Source: Dyadobacter sp. UC 10 (GTDB lineage: Bacteria > Bacteroidota > Bacteroidia > Cytophagales > Spirosomataceae). Taken from it: 64,000 nucleotides of DNA. The notes beneath the pieces are model-generated. The model made no database searches. It was not told the DNA's origin and worked only from the letters and a program-made list of their open reading frames with translations. A program made the translations under genes and the position numbers. Location of the stretch: the NCBI RefSeq assembly GCF_008369915.1, contig NZ_VSRN01000001.1:5204501-5268500 (forward strand). The letters are read 5' to 3'. This document shows, piece after piece, positions 7,896 to 16,052 of the stretch (position 1 is the stretch's first letter; each line of letters starts with the position of its first letter).

Positions 7896-10265
7896 TTATA
7901 AATTGTCTTCAAAAAGTTTCAAAATCCGTTTGTATTCGTCTGTCCATGACGACGCTTCCACAAAACCGTGATCTTCCATCGGGTAGGAGGCGAGCTCCCA
8001 GTTGTCTTTTCCAAGTTCAATGAGCCTTTGCGAGAGCCGTACCACATCCTGGTAATGCACATTTACATCCACCATTCCGTGACACATTAACAAATGATTT
8101 TTCAAACCAGCCGCATGATAAATAGGAGAGCTCTTTCGGTAAGCCAGACTGTCGGACTGCGGTTCGTTCAAAATGTTGGCTGTGTACGGATGGTTGTACG
8201 CAGCCCAGTCCGTCACCGGACGTAATGCTGCTCCTGCTTTGAAAATGTCAGGTTTTGTAAAAAGTCCCATCAATGTAATGAACCCACCGTAAGAGCCGCC
8301 ATAAATGCCGATACTTTCAGGGTTGACATGGTAAGTTTTTACAAGCCATTCAGCGCCGTCTGTATTGTCTGTCAGGTCTTTCCCGCCCATGTGCCTGTAA
8401 ATCCCCGTCCGCCAGTCGCGACCATAGCCGGAGCTTGCCCGATAATCCATGTCCAGCACTGTGTATCCTCTGTCTGTCAGTAGGTTATGGAACATATATT
8501 CCCTGAAATACTGGCTCCACCATTTGTGGGCGTTTTGCAGATATCCCGCGCCGTGGACAAATATGACAGCTTTCCCGTTTGATTTTTCGGGTTCATAAAC
8601 ACGCGCATAAACCGGTTTCCCATCCGTTGCGTTAATGGTTACGATCTTGGCCTCGCGCCAGGGATAGGAGCGGAATTCGTCAGATACAGATTTTGTAACA
8701 CGCTCAGGCTCTTTGGTTTTTGTTCCTGACTTCGGGTTGTCCATGATATACAGTTCCCACGGATTAGTACTGTTGGAATAACGGATCGCAATTTTGCTTT
8801 CGTCGGGAGATAATGTGGCTTCGTGCGCTCCGGTGTTTTGGGTAAGCCGTGTTCTGGTGCCGCCTGTCGAAGCTACGCGATACAGATGCTGTTCACCGGG
8901 CTGTACTTCATTTGTAATGATATAAAATGATTTTCTGTCCTTCGAAAGCGTTACATTCTGCACTTCGAATTTTCCAGAGGTTAACGCAGTTTTTTTGCCG
9001 GTTTTGATATTGACTGAATACAAATGTGAGTAGCCGGTTTCCTCACTTTGGAAATAAATTGTTTCGTCGTCAAGCCACTCAATTTCCCCTGCACTCATCG
9101 GATATCCGCCGATACCCGGCCCGCCGATCCATGCTTCATCCCGCTGTCTGTCAAGCAGCTTTAAAGAAAGCGAGTCGGGGTTGAGCTGCATGATCCAGCG
9201 GTCTTTACTATCCAGCGAACGGATTACCACAACCGCATTTTCACCATTCTTCGACCAGATTGGCCCATGAATAATGACCTCCCGCTCTTTCTTTTTCCAG
9301 GCTGTGTCCAGCTTGGGATAGTCTTTGAGGTAATCCGGCTTGTCGCTGATCCCGGGAATGTTCTTTACGCTCAGTTTCCGGGTGGTATCTTTTTTAATGT
9401 CATAAATCCAGAATTCGTACGAAGAACCAGGTGCACCGACCTTGACACGACTGGAAATATCATCCGTAAAACCGGTTTCTGTGACGTAGTTGGGTACATT
9501 GGTGGATTTTGAAGATTTGTCCGCCTTTGTGAGGCGATAGGTAATGTACTTTTGATCCGGGCTGAGCTGCTGGTGATTGACCGATTTTTCGTCGAGATAA
9601 ATTTCCTTAGGCCGTTCCGGTTTTTCGGCTTCTGTTACTTTTTTGCCGAGGTCTTTTTTGTCTTTCCGTTCCTTTAAGACTTCAAACAGCGCCAGCTGAT
9701 CAGTTTTCAGGAATTTTTCCTGCTCCCCCAGCTTCGACTCATCCTTTTTCTTACCGGATTTGAAATCAGTGTATTGCGTATTTAGCCCATTCGTGAGCCT
9801 GACGCTGAACAGGTTATTTTCCCTAACATAAATGACGCTCATCTCATCCTGACTAAAAACCGGATCTGTTTCCCGCTCGACGGTATTGGTGATTTGCCAG
9901 GGCTGGCCTTTGGGATTTACAATAAAAATATCACCGTTCTTTTCGTACAACCTTGCATCATGCGCGCGATTATAAACGCCGTTTCTGCCGGCAAGCTTTT
10001 TCCGTTCCGTCAGCGCGATCTTACTGATAATTTTGTCCTTCAAAGAATACCCGTAAAGCGAGTCGGACGGATTTTTGTCGGGGTTCCAGTTAAAATAAAT
10101 TGTTTTGGAATCATCCGCCCAGGTAATATCGGTAGGTGAAGTCCCGATCCAGATTTTTGGGTCCCGCATGATTTTCTCCACCGTCAACGGCGCAAGGGTT
10201 TGGGAAAAGGCAGCGGGTAAAAAAGCGATTTGCAGAAAAAAGAGGAAGCGTAAATTCAATTTCAT
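7896..10265 (-). CDS. S9 family prolyl oligopeptidase/dipeptidyl-peptidase-like serine peptidase
   Basis: A 789-aa exported peptidase with a signal peptide (LNLRFLFFLQIAFLPAAFS). An N-terminal beta-propeller (~30-520) with several WD40-like/TolB-type strands is followed by an alpha/beta hydrolase domain. The catalytic triad can be placed at Ser658 (GGSYGG), Asp733 (GMVDVNVH) and His766 (MEDHGF). Such enzymes trim peptides in the periplasm, often after proline or acyl-residues. A charged, Lys-rich insertion at ~170-230 in the propeller is unusual for compact DPP IV types. The gene is alone on the minus strand, convergent with the 163-aa stress protein; the small helix-turn-helix gene ends 36 bases upstream of its start, on the same strand. 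Confidence 0.9.
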   Translation of the reverse strand: MKLNLRFLFFLQIAFLPAAFSQTLAPLTVEKIMRDPKIWIGTSPTDITWADDSKTIYFNWNPDKNPSDSLYGYSLKDKIISKIALTERKKLAGRNGVYNRAHDARLYEKNGDIFIVNPKGQPWQITNTVERETDPVFSQDEMSVIYVRENNLFSVRLTNGLNTQYTDFKSGKKKDESKLGEQEKFLKTDQLALFEVLKERKDKKDLGKKVTEAEKPERPKEIYLDEKSVNHQQLSPDQKYITYRLTKADKSSKSTNVPNYVTETGFTDDISSRVKVGAPGSSYEFWIYDIKKDTTRKLSVKNIPGISDKPDYLKDYPKLDTAWKKKEREVIIHGPIWSKNGENAVVVIRSLDSKDRWIMQLNPDSLSLKLLDRQRDEAWIGGPGIGGYPMSAGEIEWLDDETIYFQSEETGYSHLYSVNIKTGKKTALTSGKFEVQNVTLSKDRKSFYIITNEVQPGEQHLYRVASTGGTRTRLTQNTGAHEATLSPDESKIAIRYSNSTNPWELYIMDNPKSGTKTKEPERVTKSVSDEFRSYPWREAKIVTINATDGKPVYARVYEPEKSNGKAVIFVHGAGYLQNAHKWWSQYFREYMFHNLLTDRGYTVLDMDYRASSGYGRDWRTGIYRHMGGKDLTDNTDGAEWLVKTYHVNPESIGIYGGSYGGFITLMGLFTKPDIFKAGAALRPVTDWAAYNHPYTANILNEPQSDSLAYRKSSPIYHAAGLKNHLLMCHGMVDVNVHYQDVVRLSQRLIELGKDNWELASYPMEDHGFVEASSWTDEYKRILKLFEDNL

Positions 10266-10301
10266 GAAAAGGAAATCAAGAGGCTAAATGCAGTTATAGT
10301 T

Positions 10302-10610
10302 TTAAGGATGATCGTGGTAAGGCACCGCTTTCACTAAACGAATATTGTTATACTCTTCGATCACCACGGTATTTTCTTTCGGAACAATGCCTCTTTTGAT
10401 CCAGTTGCTCACCGTTTGTGTATTCTTAATATTGAATCGTTTACAATACTCCGCAATAGTTACCCAGTCATGCATTTCATAGCGTTTGCCATCCTTATTT
10501 AGGAAGTTTACTGCCTCTTGCAAAGCATCTTCTGTCTCTGACATCATTTTCTCGAATTCCTTTTTATCAACCGATGTGCTTAACATGTTATAGCCGTTTA
10601 GTGATTTCAT
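10302..10610 (-). CDS. Small helix-turn-helix protein (excisionase/MerR-like)
   Basis: A 102-aa protein. Residues 50-80 (WVTIAEYCKRFNIKNTQTVS followed by NWIKRGIVP) look like a winged helix-turn-helix of excisionase or MerR type, followed by a short beta-wing (ENTVVIEEYNNIRLVKAVPY). The N-terminal 45 residues are helical and acidic. Two starts are possible: ATG at 10610, which overlaps the upstream small gene by 23 bases, or ATG at 10586 (MLSTSVDKK), one base after that gene's stop. It may regulate itself or the neighbouring peptidase. No family name is recognised. Confidence 0.65.
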   Translation of the reverse strand: MKSLNGYNMLSTSVDKKEFEKMMSETEDALQEAVNFLNKDGKRYEMHDWVTIAEYCKRFNIKNTQTVSNWIKRGIVPKENTVVIEEYNNIRLVKAVPYHDHP

Positions 10611-10740
10611 TCAAAAGATCTGTATACTTCGCAATCGCATCAATCACCCTATCGATTTCCGAGGCTGTTAATTGGTCCTGGAAATCATTAAGATACTGAC
10701 GTAAAGCTGCAATACGCATTCTGATTTCAAATTCATTCAT
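10588..10740 (-). CDS. Small (50 aa) protein upstream of the helix-turn-helix gene
   Basis: The minus-strand ORF starts with ATG at 10740 and ends with TAA at 10588-10590. The product begins MNEFEIRMRIAALRQYL and ends LLNEITKRL, and is almost wholly helical with regular Leu/Ile spacing, so it may form a coiled coil. It is too short for many gene finders. The translational coupling with the next gene (overlap or one-base gap) is the main evidence that it is real. Together the two could be a two-component unit such as a toxin-antitoxin or repressor pair, but nothing in the sequence proves this. Confidence 0.5.
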   Translation of the reverse strand: MNEFEIRMRIAALRQYLNDFQDQLTASEIDRVIDAIAKYTDLLNEITKRL

Positions 10741-10889
10741 ATTGTATGCCGATTAAAGGTAAAAAATGTTTCGATGCGTAACAAACCTGTGTGAGAATAG
10801 CGGGGATTGTTTGTCCAACGGATTTTGTGATTTGAGAAAAAGCGAGTTTCTTGATTTTATAGATCATATTTATGTTTTTTAATACTTAA

Positions 10890-13385
10890 ATGTCTCAAAT
10901 GCGGATCGTTCTTTTGGTGCTGCCTTGCCTGATAGTAGCTATGTCTTCTTGCCAGAAACAGTCTTCCTCACCCGATAAAGGGGTCTCGCTTGCGCTCAAC
11001 GATCGCCGTAAACAGACACTTAAAGACATTCGTTATGACGTCATTTTCGACATTCCGTCACAAAAAAGCCAGCAAATCCAGGGTGTTATCCAAATTACTT
11101 TCAATCTGAATGCACTGGATTCTGCGCTTGTGCTGGATTTTAATGCGGATAGTAGTTTTGTAAAGCATGTCAGGATTAAAGACAAGCAAGTAGATTATCA
11201 GTTTGTAAATGAGCACATTATCATTCCTTCGAGGTATTTAAATGAAGGCGGGAATAGTATTCAAATTAGCTTCATTGCCGGAAATCTTTCACTGAATTGC
11301 AGTGAAGATTATCTCTATACCCTTTTTGTACCGGACCGAGCGTCGACCTGTTTCCCCCTTTTTGACCAGCCGAATTTAAAAGCCAGCTACCAGCTGACAC
11401 TTAAAACGCCCGGTGACTGGGAGGCGGTTTCAAACGGAAAACTGATTTCCAAAGCCCGGGAGGGCGAGCGGGGTGTATATCGCTTTGCCGAAACCAAACC
11501 AATCAGTTCTTACCTTTTTGCATTTGCCGCCGGTAAGTTTTTCAAGGCTTCCAAACAAATCGATGGTCGCGAAATGACCATGTATTACCGCGAGACCGAC
11601 ACTGCTAAAGTGAACCGGAACCGCGATGAAGTTTTTGAGCTTCATGCCAAATCACTTGCCTGGCTGGAAGATTACACGGCTGTATCTTATCCTTTCGGGA
11701 AGTTTGATTTCGTGTTGCTGCCTTCTTTTCAATATGGCGGGATGGAGCATCCAGGGGCCGTTTTTTACAATGAATCTGCTTTGTTTTTGGATGAGAATCC
11801 GTCTGTAAACCGGCTCATGGCGCGGGCAAGCGTGATTGCTCACGAGTCGGCACATATGTGGTTCGGGGATCTGGTGACGATGGATTGGTTTAATGATGTG
11901 TGGCTAAAAGAAGTCTTTGCCAATTTTATGGCCGCCAAAATTGTGCAGCCCAGTTTTCCGGAAATCAATCACGAGCTGCGCTTTTTGCTGGCACATTACC
12001 CGAATGCGTACGAAATCGACCGCACAAGGGGTACCAATCCTATTTTACAGGAACTGGGAAACCTGAAAAATGCAGGGACTTTGTACGGAGCGATCATATA
12101 TATGAAGGCGCCGATTGTGATGCGCAAGCTGGAAAAAATGATCGGAGCGGATTTAATGCAGCAAAGTTTGCGGGAATATCTCAGGACATACGCTTTCAAG
12201 AATGCGCGCTGGGACGATCTGATAGGGATTATTGATAGACAAACTCCGCAAAACATCGCGCAATGGAGCAATGTGTGGGTGAAAACGCCCGGCATGCCTG
12301 CTTATGAAATCGGAGAAAAAGACTACAAAACGATCCTGACACAAGTGACGGATTCGGTTTCCGGCAGGATCTGGGAGCAACCGTTGACATCAAAAGAGCG
12401 TGATACGCAGGACGGTAAGCTGGTTTTTCCAAATGGCGACGGGATTGGTTATGGTTACTTTAGAATGGATAGCCTCAGTAAGCGATACTTCATAACCCAT
12501 TACAATGAGCAGGATTCAATTTTCTCTGATCCCGTTTTTAAGGGGGCGATGTGGGTCAATATCTGGGAGGGATTTTTGCGGGAGTCTCAATCCAATCCGG
12601 AGGCGCTCATCGACGACTTGCTCGAAACCCTGCCAAAAGAGAACAATCCCCTTTTGATCGATTATATGCTGGGCATTTTACAGACGAACTGGTGGATTTT
12701 TGCAGGACAGCAAATTAGGGAAGCAAAACAGGAATCAGCGGAAAAGCTGATCTGGAAATTGTTGATTGACACAAAAGACAAAGGCATCAAGACTTCCTAT
12801 TTCAGGGCTTTTAAAAATTTGGTGCAAACGCCACCGGGGCTCGAAAAATTGAGATCGCTGTGGAATGGGAAGCTGGATGTGAAAGATCTGGTATTATCGG
12901 AAGATGATAAAATTTCGATGGCTTATGAGCTGGCATTAAAGCAGCCGGAAGTGTCAGGGGCTGTGTTACAGGAGCAGCTGCGCAATACGAAGAACCCCGA
13001 CCGTAAGGCCAGATTTCAGTTTGTTATTCCTGCTTTGGATTCGGCAGAAACTGTGCGCGACCGTTTTTTTGAATCGCTGCAAAATGAAACTAACCGGGAG
13101 AAGGAAGCCTGGGTAATCGAAGCGCTGGGTTTTTTGCATCATCCTCTGCGCGCCCGAGGTGCAGTCAAATATTTGCGCCCGTCGTTGAACATTTTAAAGG
13201 AAATCCAACTGACGGGCGACATTTTCTTCCCTACCCGCTGGCTGCACGGTACCTTTTCAGGGCATTCATCGCGAGAGGCCGCGCAGGTTGTGAATGCATT
13301 TCTGGCTGAAAATCAGGATTATCCGCAATTTCTTGAAAACAAAATTTTGCAAGAAACGGATATGTTGCAGCGGGCAGCGCGATAA
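10890..13385 (+). CDS. M1 family metallo-aminopeptidase (lipoprotein)
   Basis: An 831-aa exported enzyme with a lipoprotein signal (lipobox AMSSC, Cys at ~21). The N-terminal beta-domain covers ~40-230. The exopeptidase motif is GGMEH (residues 283-287), in place of the usual GAMEN. The zinc site is complete: His318, Glu319, His322 in HESAH, and Glu341 in WLKEVF. The C-terminal ~350 residues are helical (ERAP1-like). It removes N-terminal residues from peptides, probably in the periplasm. The GGMEHPG variant (His instead of Asn) is worth noting as it may alter selectivity. It is transcribed away from the small helix-turn-helix pair, with 149 bases between. Confidence 0.92.
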   Translation: MSQMRIVLLVLPCLIVAMSSCQKQSSSPDKGVSLALNDRRKQTLKDIRYDVIFDIPSQKSQQIQGVIQITFNLNALDSALVLDFNADSSFVKHVRIKDKQVDYQFVNEHIIIPSRYLNEGGNSIQISFIAGNLSLNCSEDYLYTLFVPDRASTCFPLFDQPNLKASYQLTLKTPGDWEAVSNGKLISKAREGERGVYRFAETKPISSYLFAFAAGKFFKASKQIDGREMTMYYRETDTAKVNRNRDEVFELHAKSLAWLEDYTAVSYPFGKFDFVLLPSFQYGGMEHPGAVFYNESALFLDENPSVNRLMARASVIAHESAHMWFGDLVTMDWFNDVWLKEVFANFMAAKIVQPSFPEINHELRFLLAHYPNAYEIDRTRGTNPILQELGNLKNAGTLYGAIIYMKAPIVMRKLEKMIGADLMQQSLREYLRTYAFKNARWDDLIGIIDRQTPQNIAQWSNVWVKTPGMPAYEIGEKDYKTILTQVTDSVSGRIWEQPLTSKERDTQDGKLVFPNGDGIGYGYFRMDSLSKRYFITHYNEQDSIFSDPVFKGAMWVNIWEGFLRESQSNPEALIDDLLETLPKENNPLLIDYMLGILQTNWWIFAGQQIREAKQESAEKLIWKLLIDTKDKGIKTSYFRAFKNLVQTPPGLEKLRSLWNGKLDVKDLVLSEDDKISMAYELALKQPEVSGAVLQEQLRNTKNPDRKARFQFVIPALDSAETVRDRFFESLQNETNREKEAWVIEALGFLHHPLRARGAVKYLRPSLNILKEIQLTGDIFFPTRWLHGTFSGHSSREAAQVVNAFLAENQDYPQFLENKILQETDMLQRAAR

Positions 13386-13397
13386 TGAGGGTATTGC

Positions 13398-13423
13398 CAC
13401 GAATGCACGAATAAGGCACGAAT
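13398..13423. repeat. Short CACGAAT tandem-like repeat
   Basis: CACGAAT occurs three times (13398-13404, 13406-13412, 13417-13423) in the gap between the convergent M1 peptidase gene and the 185-aa gene. Such CACGAAT-type spacers are common between Bacteroidota genes, from memory; their function is unknown. Confidence 0.6.
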
Positions 13424-13433
13424 CGCTTAGGAG

Positions 13434-13991
13434 TTACATACAATCTAGTGGGATCATGTGAGAATATTTCCAGTCGGAAGTTAAAGTGTTGATGTATAAA
13501 AAATCCCGGTATACGTCAAAAACCTGTTCGTACCGGAAGTATCCGGAGTTTGTGATGCATGTTATTGTGGGAGTAGTTAGGTCATTTTCTGATCCAATAA
13601 TGAATTTAGCTATCTTTTGAGCTTCGCTGAAAGTTAGTTCTCTTGGGGTGGCGACTAAATGCGCCATCCATTTGAAGTCCGAGAGCCAATCGCGAATGGC
13701 GGTGTTGGTCACAATACCAAACTGATCAAAAATTGCGATTGATTCTTGTATGTTAGTATGATCTCTTTGGCCTAGAAGGTGCTGGATATGATGTTTTAAA
13801 ATTGAAAAACAGTAATGCTGTTTAGGGCATTTGTCGTCACAAGACAATCTCAGGAGGATAGCAATGTATCTGTTAGAAAGCAGCGTCAAATCCTCATCCT
13901 GTTCGGTCAGATACATATCTAAATCATAGGCCCATAGCAAGATCTGTTGCGTCGTAGGAGATATGGTATCGAGGCAGCGATAAAAATCCAT
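13434..13991 (-). CDS. Unknown 185-aa protein
   Basis: A cytosolic, mostly helical protein with no signal peptide. It has a cysteine-containing segment CDDKCPKQHYC (residues ~52-62), which might be a metal or redox site, but the spacing (C-x3-C-x5-C) is not a known signature. The N-terminus (ILLWAYDLDMYLTEQDEDLT) is amphipathic. I do not recognise a family. The base composition looks lower in GC than that of its neighbours, and a 15-bp palindrome lies just upstream of its start. It may be an acquired gene. The alternative that it is not translated is unlikely given its length and regular codons. Confidence 0.6.
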   Translation of the reverse strand: MDFYRCLDTISPTTQQILLWAYDLDMYLTEQDEDLTLLSNRYIAILLRLSCDDKCPKQHYCFSILKHHIQHLLGQRDHTNIQESIAIFDQFGIVTNTAIRDWLSDFKWMAHLVATPRELTFSEAQKIAKFIIGSENDLTTPTITCITNSGYFRYEQVFDVYRDFLYINTLTSDWKYSHMIPLDCM

Positions 13992-13996
13992 AGATC

Positions 13997-14036
13997 AGTA
14001 GTTTGAAGATTATTAAGTTTAAATCTTCAAACTACT
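13997..14036. promoter_or_regulatory. 15-bp perfect inverted repeat upstream of the 185-aa gene
   Basis: AGTAGTTTGAAGATT (13997-14011) and its exact complement AATCTTCAAACTACT (14022-14036) flank a 10-base loop. The repeat ends 5 bases before the minus-strand start codon at 13991, so it could sit in the leader and hide the ribosome binding site. On the plus strand it is followed by TTTTTCTC and would act as a terminator, but no plus-strand gene ends here. It also lies 25 bases past the stop of the minus-strand VOC gene, which it may terminate. Confidence 0.75.
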
Positions 14037-14060
14037 TTTTCTCTCTAATAAAAACCGTTT

Positions 14061-14531
14061 TTAATTAGCCTGCGGCGAGTACTTCACAAAGTCAATGCCA
14101 ACTCCGTTTGGATCAGTGACTGCAAAGTGCCGGTCGCCCCAGGGCTCGTCGCGAAGGTCGATTTGTATCTCTACTCCTTTCTTTTTCAGTTCTTTGTAGA
14201 GTGAATCCACATCTTTTACTTCGATCGTGAAGTACGTTCCCTGGCCCTGGAAGGGTTTGTGAAAAAGTGGTTGCTGGGTTGGATGGTCGGGTAGCAAAAA
14301 GCTGATCTCCGACTCTTTGCCCGGTGTATGCAGCAACAGATAAAACTCATTTTCAAATGTGACACCAAAGCCCAGTTTTTTGGTGTAAAACTCCTTCGTT
14401 TCGGCCATTTTTGCTGTGATAATTCCTGCGTTCAGTTTCATTTTTCTTTGAGTTTTAGTGGATGGATTGTTTTGCGAAAATACATTTGCCCCAAGGCAAA
14501 GAAGAATTGAGAGTATGGCTAATCGTTTCAT
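14061..14531 (-). CDS. VOC family (glyoxalase-like) exported protein
   Basis: 156 residues from the ATG at 14531; a longer ORF extends to 14582 but the chosen start opens a clean signal peptide (MKRLAILSILLCLGANVFSQ). One vicinal-oxygen-chelate module follows: MKLNAGIITAKMAETKEFYT at its start and a C-terminal RDEPWGDRHFAVTDPNGVGI segment, with FTIEVKDVDSLYKELKKKG between. Metal-binding residues are not easily placed. An exported VOC protein is uncommon, as most are cytoplasmic; a role in resistance or binding of a small molecule is possible. It lies downstream of the AraC regulator on the same strand (78 bases), probably in one unit. Confidence 0.8.
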   Translation of the reverse strand: MKRLAILSILLCLGANVFSQNNPSTKTQRKMKLNAGIITAKMAETKEFYTKKLGFGVTFENEFYLLLHTPGKESEISFLLPDHPTQQPLFHKPFQGQGTYFTIEVKDVDSLYKELKKKGVEIQIDLRDEPWGDRHFAVTDPNGVGIDFVKYSPQAN

Positions 14532-14609
14532 TTCCCGGTTATTTACGTGAATGTTACGATACAAAGTTCTCCCGGAATGCACTCAGAAGATTGTAAAAAT
14601 CGGACAAAA

Positions 14610-15425
14610 TCACCTGCCGAATGCGCGGCTGGGTGTGACACCATAAAAGTTTTTGAATTCCTTAATGAAATGCGCCTGATCGTAATAACCGGAGTCGTAA
14701 AACAGCTTGTTTTCCCGTAGGCTCTGCTGGGAGGGTTTGGCGCGAAAAATGTTTTGGAACCGCACTACTTTGCTGAAAGTCTTCGGCGTGTCTCCAATGT
14801 AAAATTCAAAGAGTCGACGTAATTGTCTGCTGCTCAATCCGGTATCGATGTCATTTTCAATATTTAAGACACCGGCGTTTTGAAGGATTAGTCCGACGGC
14901 GTTATAAAAACGGTTGTCGTCATAGAACGTAACCTGGGCAATGAGTCTGGAAAAATACTGGTCAAAGCGGGTCACAATTTCAGAAGCGCTCAGTCTTTCG
15001 TTGAAGCTGGAAGCAATAAAGTCGGCGGTTGCTGGTATTACATTTGACAATTCCTCAAACCGATTACTCAAACTGGAAGCGTCGACTTTGAAAATTTGGG
15101 GGAACATAGATGGCAAAAACCGGATCCCCACGTAATGGAAGCTGTTTTCAAGGGGGAATTCGGTATACTTCTTACAAAAACCCATCACAAAATTTTCAAC
15201 CGGGTTTGTCAGCTCGAAGAAAATGTCAATGCAGCCATCGGCCACCACGCGGTAGTTAAACGGTTCTGCGAGTGTCTGATTTGTTTTCAGCGACCAATAA
15301 CAGTATATGAAACTTTGCAATCCGGGATCCGGCAAAAACTCCTGGTAGGATACATGCCCGGCCGACTGGCGTACCGTAGGTTGGATAGGTGTGTAGAGCT
15401 GGCGTATGTTAGGAAACGTCTTCAA
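14610..15425 (-). CDS. AraC-family transcriptional regulator with DUF6597-type N-terminus
   Basis: 271 residues. The N-terminal half has the FIYCYWSLK and VADGCIDIFFEL segments of the DUF6597/ligand-sensing domain also found in the second AraC gene of the window (40612). The C-terminal ~100 residues carry the double helix-turn-helix: LSSRQLRRLFEFYIGDTPKT and YYDQAHFIKEFKNFYGVTP. It probably controls the VOC gene downstream and/or the divergent DinB gene, which starts 51 bases away. The shared AraC-VOC pairing is repeated at 40.6-41.9 kb. The inducer is unknown. Confidence 0.85.
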   Translation of the reverse strand: MKTFPNIRQLYTPIQPTVRQSAGHVSYQEFLPDPGLQSFIYCYWSLKTNQTLAEPFNYRVVADGCIDIFFELTNPVENFVMGFCKKYTEFPLENSFHYVGIRFLPSMFPQIFKVDASSLSNRFEELSNVIPATADFIASSFNERLSASEIVTRFDQYFSRLIAQVTFYDDNRFYNAVGLILQNAGVLNIENDIDTGLSSRQLRRLFEFYIGDTPKTFSKVVRFQNIFRAKPSQQSLRENKLFYDSGYYDQAHFIKEFKNFYGVTPSRAFGR

Positions 15426-15476
15426 GAATCGCAGGCATTATTTTTTAACTCCCTGAACATAAACAAAATCTAAATC

Positions 15477-15977
15477 ATGGACAACACCGAACTTGCAGCC
15501 GCCTACATCAAAGAACTGGAAGCAGAGTACAGTTCTACGAGAAAATGTCTTGAACGTATTCCCTTCGAATTGTTCGACTACAAGCCACACCCGAAGTCGA
15601 TGCAAATGGGCTATCTGACGTTGCTGGTGGCAGAAATTCCGCAATGGATCAAAGTGATGGTTGAGGAAGGGGAAGTGAATTTTGCTACCTATAACCATAA
15701 CCAGCCGCGTACAACGGAAGAGTTGCTGGAAGTCTTCGAAGACAATATGGCTGGCGCTAAAAATGCGTTGCAAAGTGCCACAGATGAGGTACTAAGCGGG
15801 ACATTTTATTTGAAAAATGGCGAAGAGGAGCTTTATTCTCAGCCGATTATGGAAGGGATCAGTTCTTCTATCAACCACTGGGTCCACCACCGCGGACAGC
15901 TCACAGTGTATATGCGGTTAAACGACATTCAGGTGCCGTCGATCTATGGGCCGTCGGCGGATGACAGGACTTACTAG
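15477..15977 (+). CDS. DinB-like four-helix-bundle protein
   Basis: A 166-aa DinB/YfiT-like protein (putative metal-dependent enzyme, often of detoxification or thiol transfer). The helical frame and the C-terminal HWVHHRGQLTVYMR motif are clear, giving two of the three expected metal-ligand histidines. The first histidine is missing: the helix MGYLTLLVAEIPQWI has no His at the usual position, so metal binding may be changed or another residue may replace it. It is divergent from the AraC regulator across a short promoter region, suggesting joint regulation. The substrate is unknown. Confidence 0.85.
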   Translation: MDNTELAAAYIKELEAEYSSTRKCLERIPFELFDYKPHPKSMQMGYLTLLVAEIPQWIKVMVEEGEVNFATYNHNQPRTTEELLEVFEDNMAGAKNALQSATDEVLSGTFYLKNGEEELYSQPIMEGISSSINHWVHHRGQLTVYMRLNDIQVPSIYGPSADDRTY

Positions 15978-15994
15978 TTGGCAGAGAGCTTGGA

Positions 15995-16038
15995 TTTGTA
16001 TTCAATTCTTTACTATTTTGTATTGAATTGAATACAAA
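15995..16038. promoter_or_regulatory. Toxin-antitoxin operator/promoter with repeated half-sites
   Basis: TTTGTATTCAATTC (15995-16008) has its exact inverse complement GAATTGAATACAAA at 16025-16038, 16 bases apart. A third half-site TTTGTATTGAATTG (16017-16030, 12 of 14 equal to the first) lies in the direct orientation 22 bases from the first, so it overlaps the inverted copy. A promoter-like TATTTTG (16014-16020) with TTG at 15990-15992 falls inside the array. The antitoxin start follows at 16053. An antitoxin or toxin-antitoxin complex binding here would block its own promoter. Confidence 0.75.
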
Positions 16039-16052
16039 ACTCGACTTCCGTT

